From the NCBI RefSeq assembly GCF_021442385.1, contig NZ_MUZA01000009.1, forward strand, positions 1 to 64,000: DNA of 64,000 nucleotides. The letters run 5' to 3'. Below the pieces are notes generated by a model that made no database searches, was not told where the DNA came from, and saw only the letters and a list, made by a program, of their open reading frames with translations. The translations under genes and the position numbers were made by a program. Below are positions 59,534 to 64,000 of the stretch, one piece after another. Source of the DNA: Micromonospora sp. MH99. Its GTDB lineage: Bacteria; Actinomycetota; Actinomycetes; Mycobacteriales; Micromonosporaceae. Within the stretch, counting starts at the first letter, position 1, and the number at the start of each line of letters is the position of its first letter.

Positions 59534-60037
59534 ATGACCGGTCCGCCGTACTCGCACTGCTCCTACTGCGGCGCCGCCTACCCGGCGGCGGCCGGCTGGC
59601 CGCGGGTCTGCGCGGTCTGCGGCGAGACCGTCTGGCGCAACCCGCTGCCCGTCGCGGTAGCGGTGCTCCCGGTCCGCACCGCCGACGGCCTCGGCGTGGT
59701 GGTCGTGCGCCGGGACATCGAACCGGCCCGCGGGCTGCTCGCGCTGCCCGGCGGCTTCATCGAGTACGGCGAGGAGTGGTCCGACGCGCTCGTGCGTGAG
59801 CTGCGGGAGGAGACCGGGCTGGTCGCGGCGGCCGAGGACGCCCGACTCTTCGCCGTGCACGGCGCCCCGGCGGGCGGCACCATGATGGTCTTCGGAGTGC
59901 TGCCCGAGCGGGCCGTCGAGGACCTGCCGCCATCGGCGCCCACGGAGGAGGCCACCGAGTGGCTGGTGCTCACCGACCCGGTCGAGCTGGCGTTCTCCAC
60001 CCACACGCGGGTCCTCAAGGATTTTCTCACCCCCTGA
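59534..60037 (+). CDS. Nudix hydrolase with zinc ribbon
   Basis: 167 aa. N-terminal ribbon CSYCGAAYP ... CAVCGETVW (two CxxC). Nudix box GGFIEYGEEWSDALVRELREETGL matches Gx5Ex7REUxEEx with a small spacing as in NUDT-type pyrophosphatases. Such zinc-ribbon Nudix enzymes (NudC-like) act on NADH or nucleoside diphosphate derivatives; the exact substrate is unknown. It ends six bases before a hairpin shared with the convergent ABC gene. Confidence 0.88.
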   Translation: MTGPPYSHCSYCGAAYPAAAGWPRVCAVCGETVWRNPLPVAVAVLPVRTADGLGVVVVRRDIEPARGLLALPGGFIEYGEEWSDALVRELREETGLVAAAEDARLFAVHGAPAGGTMMVFGVLPERAVEDLPPSAPTEEATEWLVLTDPVELAFSTHTRVLKDFLTP

Positions 60038-60042
60038 CCCCG

Positions 60043-60112
60043 CGATCTTGCACTTTCTGTCGCGACACAAGGGGCATCTCGGTTCATCTCGGCGACCGAA
60101 AGTGCAAGATCG
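60043..60112. terminator. Bidirectional hairpin after Nudix gene
   Basis: CGATCTTGCACTTTC (60043-60057) and GAAAGTGCAAGATCG (60098-60112) are perfect 15-bp arms; GTCGC (60060-60064) and GCGAC (60092-60096) extend the stem inside. It lies between the convergent Nudix and ABC genes. Confidence 0.65.
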
Positions 60113-60141
60113 ACGCAGGTGGTGTCGGGCGGGACGGACGG

Positions 60142-62088
60142 TCAGTGGTTTGTGGCGCCGGCGCGGTAGCCGCTGGCCTGCAACTCGAACAGCTCGCGGT
60201 AGAGGCCGCCGGCCGTCATCAGCTCGTCGTGGTTGCCCTGCTGGACGAGGCGACCCCGGTCCATGACGAAGATCCGGTCGGCGTGCCGGACGTTGGCCAG
60301 CCGATGCGTGATCAGGACGACCGCCCGGTCGGGCCGACGGCGCAGGTGCTGGAACAGGGCATGTTCCGCGCGGGCGTCCAGGGCCGCCGACGGCTCGTCG
60401 CAGATCAGCAGGGCGGCGTCGCGGTAGAGCCCACGGGCGGCGACGAGCCGCTGCCACTGCCCGCCGGACAGCTCGTGACCGTTCTTGAACTCCCGGTCCA
60501 GCAGGGTGTCGTAGCCGTGCGGCAGACCGACGATCATGTCGTGGGCGGCGGCCGCCGCGGCGGCCTCCTGCACGTCGGGGCCGGGTTGGTCGGGCGTACG
60601 GTCGTGCCGGCCCACGCGGATGTTCTGCCCCGCGGTGAACGGGAACTTCCAGTACTCCTGCGTCATCACGGCCACCTGCGCGCCGAGCGCCCGCGGATCC
60701 AGTTCGGCGGCGTCGACGTCGTCCCAGCGGATCGTCCCGCCGGTCGGCTGGTAGAGCCCGGCGATCAACTTGGCCAGGGTGGTCTTGCCGGAGCCGTTCT
60801 CGCCGACCAGCGCGATCACCTCACCGCGTCGGATCGTCAGGCTGACCCGGTCCACCGCGGGCGTGTCGGTGTCGGGGTAGCGCAGGCTCACCTCGTGCAG
60901 GTCGATCGTCTCGACGCCGTCGACCACCTGGTCGCCGCCGACGGGCACCCGGCCCTGCGCCCGGGTCAGAAAATCCCGGTAGTCCTGGTAGTAGAGGGCG
61001 TCCTCGTACAGCGAGTTGGTGGCGACGACCGCGACCCCCAGGCTGGTCCGGGCGGACTGCAGGGCGAGCAGGGCGGTGGCCGCGGCGGCGAGGGCGACCA
61101 TGCCGGCCAGCAGCAGGCCGCCGAGCACGGCGTACACCCCGAAGGTGGCCAGCCCCGCCACGCTGGCGCCGGCCACGCGGGTGCCGGCCTGCGAGCGCAC
61201 CAGCCGCAGTTGGGCGCGGGTCTCGACGGCCATCACAGCGCGGTACTCGGCGAGCAGGAAGTCGCGCATCTGGTAGGCGCGCACCTCGGCGGCGGTGTGC
61301 CGGTTGGCCATCAGGTGGGCGAGCATCCACATCCGCCGGCGGCGGGTGATCCGGGCCAGCATCGCCAGGTACTCCCGGCGGGCCATCCGCACCGCCGTGA
61401 TCGCCTGGGGCACGGCCGCGAGCAGCAGGCACGGCAGCAGCAGCGGCTGGATGACGGTGACCGCCACGGCGGTGGCGAGCATCCCGACGACGCCGGTGAC
61501 CAGGTTGACGGTGTGGTCGACGATCCACGCCGCCTCGCCCATCCCCCGGTCGCGGACCCGGTCCATCTCCTCGGCGAACCCGGCGTCGTCGAACGCGGCC
61601 AGATCCACGGCTGTGGTGGCCTCGAACAGCCGCAGCTCCACCTGGTAGTTGATCTGCGGGGTGAGTCGCGCCTGGGCCCAACCGGCCGCGATCGTCAGGC
61701 CGCCGCGCGCCGAGACCGCCGCCGCGGCCACGATCAGCGCCGGCAGGGCGGAGCGCACCCGGTCCGGGGTGGGACCGGCGGCGAAGAGTTCCCGCAGCAC
61801 GCTTGTCGTGGCGAGCAGGCCGAAGGTGGTCATCACGCCGGCGGCGACGTTCAGGCCGATGGAGGCGACCGCGTCCATGCGGTTGGTGGCCCAGGCCAGC
61901 GCCACCGCCTCCCGCACCAACCTCGGCAGGCGGCGGGCCACCGCCCAGAAACTGGTGTGCGCGAACGTGTTCGCGTGGTGCATCCAGGCGGCGTCCTCCA
62001 GCTCGGGAAGCATGGAGCCGTCAGTGGGCGGGTCGATCGGCTGGTCGTCGTCGTGGGGCGCGGTGCGCGGGCGGGCCATCGAGTCCAC
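60142..62088 (-). CDS. ABC exporter, fused permease and ATPase, 648 aa
   Basis: GTG 62088 with GAGGAG six bases upstream. Six-helix exporter domain (about residues 75-370) followed by an ATPase with Walker A GENGSGKTTLAK, an alternative Q-loop VMTQEYWKF, signature LSGGQWQRLVAARG, Walker B ALLICDEPSAALD and HRL switch. The Trp in the signature (LSGGQW) is characteristic of exporters near lantibiotic or peptide genes, but no peptide gene is adjacent. Probably exports a peptide, lipid or drug as homodimer. It is on the same strand as the histidine kinase upstream, about 100 bases apart. Confidence 0.88.
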   Translation of the reverse strand: MDSMARPRTAPHDDDQPIDPPTDGSMLPELEDAAWMHHANTFAHTSFWAVARRLPRLVREAVALAWATNRMDAVASIGLNVAAGVMTTFGLLATTSVLRELFAAGPTPDRVRSALPALIVAAAAVSARGGLTIAAGWAQARLTPQINYQVELRLFEATTAVDLAAFDDAGFAEEMDRVRDRGMGEAAWIVDHTVNLVTGVVGMLATAVAVTVIQPLLLPCLLLAAVPQAITAVRMARREYLAMLARITRRRRMWMLAHLMANRHTAAEVRAYQMRDFLLAEYRAVMAVETRAQLRLVRSQAGTRVAGASVAGLATFGVYAVLGGLLLAGMVALAAAATALLALQSARTSLGVAVVATNSLYEDALYYQDYRDFLTRAQGRVPVGGDQVVDGVETIDLHEVSLRYPDTDTPAVDRVSLTIRRGEVIALVGENGSGKTTLAKLIAGLYQPTGGTIRWDDVDAAELDPRALGAQVAVMTQEYWKFPFTAGQNIRVGRHDRTPDQPGPDVQEAAAAAAAHDMIVGLPHGYDTLLDREFKNGHELSGGQWQRLVAARGLYRDAALLICDEPSAALDARAEHALFQHLRRRPDRAVVLITHRLANVRHADRIFVMDRGRLVQQGNHDELMTAGGLYRELFELQASGYRAGATNH

Positions 62089-62186
62089 GGACGCTCCTCG
62101 GGGGGGCGGGAAGCACGAACGCCGCCCGAGACTACTGCCAGCGACCGCCTGATGTCTTTAGGTAGTCGGCGCGTCGTACGGGTGTT

Positions 62187-63626
62187 TCACACAGTCGGCG
62201 CGACGTCCTCGGTGATCGGCAGCAGCACCCGGAACGTGGTGTTCCCGGGCTCGGTCTCCACGCGGATGTCGCCGTGGTGCTTCTTGACCACGATCCGGTA
62301 CGAGATGTCCAGCCCCAGACCCGTGCCGGCGCCGACCGGCTTGGTGGTGAAGAACGGCTCGAAGATGCGCGGACGCACCTCGGGCGGGATACCGGGACCG
62401 GTGTCCGTGATCTCCACCGCCAGCAGCTCGCCGACCCGGCCGGTGCGGACGGTCAGCACGCCCTTCTCCCCCATCGCGCCCAACGCGTTGTCGATCAGGT
62501 TCGTCCACACCTGGTTCAGCTCGGCCGCGTACGCCGGGATCGGCGGGAGCGACCTGTCGTACTCCCGGACGAGCTTGACCTCGGCGGGGACCTTGCCCTT
62601 GAACATGACAAGCGTGGCGTCGAGCAGGTCGTGCACGTCCACCACCCGGTGCGGGGCGCGGTCCAACTGGGAGTACTGCTTGGCGGCGCCCACCAGACCC
62701 GAGATCCGGGTCACCGCGTCGCCGATCTCCCGCATCAGCAGCTCGGTGTCGACGGTGTAGGACAGCCACCGCACCGCGGCCTCCAGGTCCGCCGGGCCGA
62801 CGGCCGCCTTCACCTGAGCGAGCCAGGCCGCGTCGAGACCCCCGCCGACCAGGATGGGCGCCAGGTCCCAGGCGCCGCCCACCCCGTGCTCCTCCAGCCA
62901 GTCGGTGAGGACGTCCTCGGCGTCGGCGGTGGCCACCGGGCTCAACTTCGGCGCGGTCGCCACCCGGGCCACCGCCTCCTCCTGCAACGCGACAAGCCCG
63001 TGCAGCGCCCGGCCGTCGAGCCGACCGTCGGCGATCATCGCGAGCTTGTGCCGCATCCCCGCGACCCGGTCGCGCAGCACCGACGTGGCCCGCACCGCCG
63101 CCGCGGCCGGATTGTTCAGCTCGTGGGTCAGCCCCGCCGAGAGCGAGCCGAGCGCCAGCAGCCGCTCCCGCTCGCCGACGATGGTCTGGCTGTCCCGCAT
63201 GCCGAAGAACAGCCCCTCCAGCAGGTGCATCGGCATCGGGAACCAGGACCGCAGGGCGTACGCGAAGTCCTCCGCCGGCAGCACGAAGAAGTCCGAGTCG
63301 ACCACCGCCCGCAGACTGTTGCGGTAGGTCTGCTCGACCTGGTCACCCAGGTACGCCTGGGTGGCGCCGCCGTACACCCCGGGCTGGTCGGTCCGGCTGA
63401 CCTCGACGTCGTCGCCACGGACCTGACGGCTCAACGCCACCGCGCCGCGCAGCAGCACGAAGAAGCAGGTGGCGGCCTCCCCCTCGCCGTACACGAGGGT
63501 GCCGCCGGCCCGCTGCTCCACCCGGCCGTGCTCGACCAGCCAGTCGAGCTGTTCGTCGTCGAGCGCCTCGAACAGGAACAGGGCACGCAGCTGCGCGGGC
63601 GTCGCCCGCTCCGACGGGATGGTCAT
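62187..63626 (-). CDS. Histidine kinase with cyclic-nucleotide-binding-type N-terminal domain
   Basis: 479 aa, ATG 63626 with AAGGAGA upstream. Residues 15-125 form a cNMP-binding-like barrel (GGTLVYGEGEAATCFFVLLRGAVALSRQV). The phosphoacceptor is His168 in SLSAGLTHELNNPAA. The ATPase has an N-box LNQVWTNLIDNALGAMG and G-box ITDTGPGIPP, FFTTKPVGAGTGLGL. No membrane segment, so it is cytoplasmic, sensing through the barrel. It is followed in the upstream direction by a thioredoxin reductase-like gene 55 bases away, suggesting redox-linked control. The response regulator is not in this window. Confidence 0.9.
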   Translation of the reverse strand: MTIPSERATPAQLRALFLFEALDDEQLDWLVEHGRVEQRAGGTLVYGEGEAATCFFVLLRGAVALSRQVRGDDVEVSRTDQPGVYGGATQAYLGDQVEQTYRNSLRAVVDSDFFVLPAEDFAYALRSWFPMPMHLLEGLFFGMRDSQTIVGERERLLALGSLSAGLTHELNNPAAAAVRATSVLRDRVAGMRHKLAMIADGRLDGRALHGLVALQEEAVARVATAPKLSPVATADAEDVLTDWLEEHGVGGAWDLAPILVGGGLDAAWLAQVKAAVGPADLEAAVRWLSYTVDTELLMREIGDAVTRISGLVGAAKQYSQLDRAPHRVVDVHDLLDATLVMFKGKVPAEVKLVREYDRSLPPIPAYAAELNQVWTNLIDNALGAMGEKGVLTVRTGRVGELLAVEITDTGPGIPPEVRPRIFEPFFTTKPVGAGTGLGLDISYRIVVKKHHGDIRVETEPGNTTFRVLLPITEDVAPTV

Positions 63627-63681
63627 CGGGTCTCCTTCGTTCGCGACTGCGGGGCTCGCAGAACCGGCTCACTCCTCGCGC

Positions 63682-64000
63682 TCACTGGGCCTCCAGGTAA
63701 CGGTGCACGAGCGAGACGGCCATCGCGCCCTCGCCGACGGCCGAGGCGACCCGCTTGACCGACTCGGCACGGACGTCTCCGGCGGCGAACACCCCCGGCA
63801 CGCTGGTCTCCAGGTGGTACGGGTCGCGCGACAGCGACCACCCGGCCGGGCGCCGGCCACCGCTCAACAGGTCCGGGCCGGTGACGATGAAGCCACGCCC
63901 GTCGCGGACGAGCACGCCGTCGAGCCAGTCCGTGCGGGGCTCGGCGCCGATGAAGATGAACAGCCAGGAGGTGTCGACCGTGCGGGCCTGCCCGGTGCGG
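63682..64000 (-). CDS. Partial thioredoxin reductase-like FAD protein, C-terminal part
   Basis: Only the C-terminal 106 codons are in the window; the start lies beyond the right edge. WLFIFIGAEPRTDWLDGVLVRDGRGFIVTGPDLL and PYHLETSVPGVFAAGDVRAESVKRVASAVGEGAMAVSLVHRYLEA are the terminal FAD motif of thioredoxin reductases. In actinomycetes a variant with N-terminal cNMP-binding domain occurs next to this type of histidine kinase; whether this is one cannot be told. Stop TGA at 63684-63682. Confidence 0.85.
   Translation of the reverse strand, partial: RTGQARTVDTSWLFIFIGAEPRTDWLDGVLVRDGRGFIVTGPDLLSGGRRPAGWSLSRDPYHLETSVPGVFAAGDVRAESVKRVASAVGEGAMAVSLVHRYLEAQ

Noticed and set aside
1..64000. tRNA or rRNA genes
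   Set aside because: No cloverleaf or conserved rRNA segment recognised on either strand by eye; a covariance search would be decisive.

Overview
The window reads as chromosomal DNA of a high-GC actinomycete, most likely Micromonosporaceae (Micromonospora or a close relative). Reasons: very high GC at third codon positions, many GTG and some TTG starts, GTGA four-base gene overlaps, FxSxx-COOH peptide genes, an N-acetylglutaminylglutamine amide enzyme, and TANNNT promoters placed so close to start codons that several mRNAs should be leaderless. No rRNA, tRNA, CRISPR array or insertion sequence was recognised. All family assignments come from reading motifs, without database searches.

Region 1 (1-14.7 kb, minus strand) is one compact run of overlapping genes for a contractile phage-tail-like injection system. 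Read 5' to 3' the order is unknown 313 aa, sheath, tube, 84 aa, 1067 aa, 494 aa, gpU-like, 216 aa, gpD/VgrG-like spike, PAAR-like tip, gp25, baseplate J, and a partial protein running off the left edge. This follows the phage P2 tail order FI-FII-E-T-U-X-D-V-W-J. Two large proteins fill or follow the tape-measure slot; one carries a (Thr-Gly)n linker, the other a putative PD-(D/E)xK nuclease motif.

Region 2 (15-32.5 kb) is mixed accessory metabolism: a secreted T1-like ribonuclease, three small unknown or membrane proteins, an AbiEi/DUF559-like protein, an AhpD-like enzyme, an M20 peptidase, two carboxylate-amine ligases, a nitroreductase, an FAD monooxygenase-like enzyme, an ABC exporter divergent from a MarR regulator, an N-acetylglutaminylglutamine amidotransferase preceded by a possible 10-codon leader peptide, and a quinone oxidoreductase divergent from an ArsR regulator.

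Region 3 (32.7-41.3 kb) is a complete FxSxx-COOH locus. FxsA precursor, FxsB radical SAM enzyme and a HExxH enzyme lie on the plus strand. The convergent minus strand carries FxsC (TIR-like) and the very large FxsT (P-loop ATPase, TIR, NB-ARC, TPR). The FxsT reading frame has lost its normal stop at a GC-rich tandem repeat and reads on antisense into the HExxH gene.

Region 4 (41.4-56.8 kb) is catabolic: a flavin amine oxidase, a secreted beta-helix protein with two discoidin-type domains, a ROK regulator divergent from a sugar ABC transporter and GH1 beta-glucosidase operon, a three-subunit molybdenum aldehyde/xanthine oxidoreductase of PaoABC type, and an ArsR/AHSA1 pair.

Region 5 (57-64 kb) holds the most unusual gene: a caspase-like protease fused through a GAF-like segment to an apparently intact EAL c-di-GMP phosphodiesterase domain, overlapping a small EACC1-like gene. 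This looks like a signalling-coupled conflict or cell-death module. It is followed by a Nudix hydrolase, an ABC exporter, a cNMP-domain histidine kinase and a partial thioredoxin reductase-like gene at the right edge.
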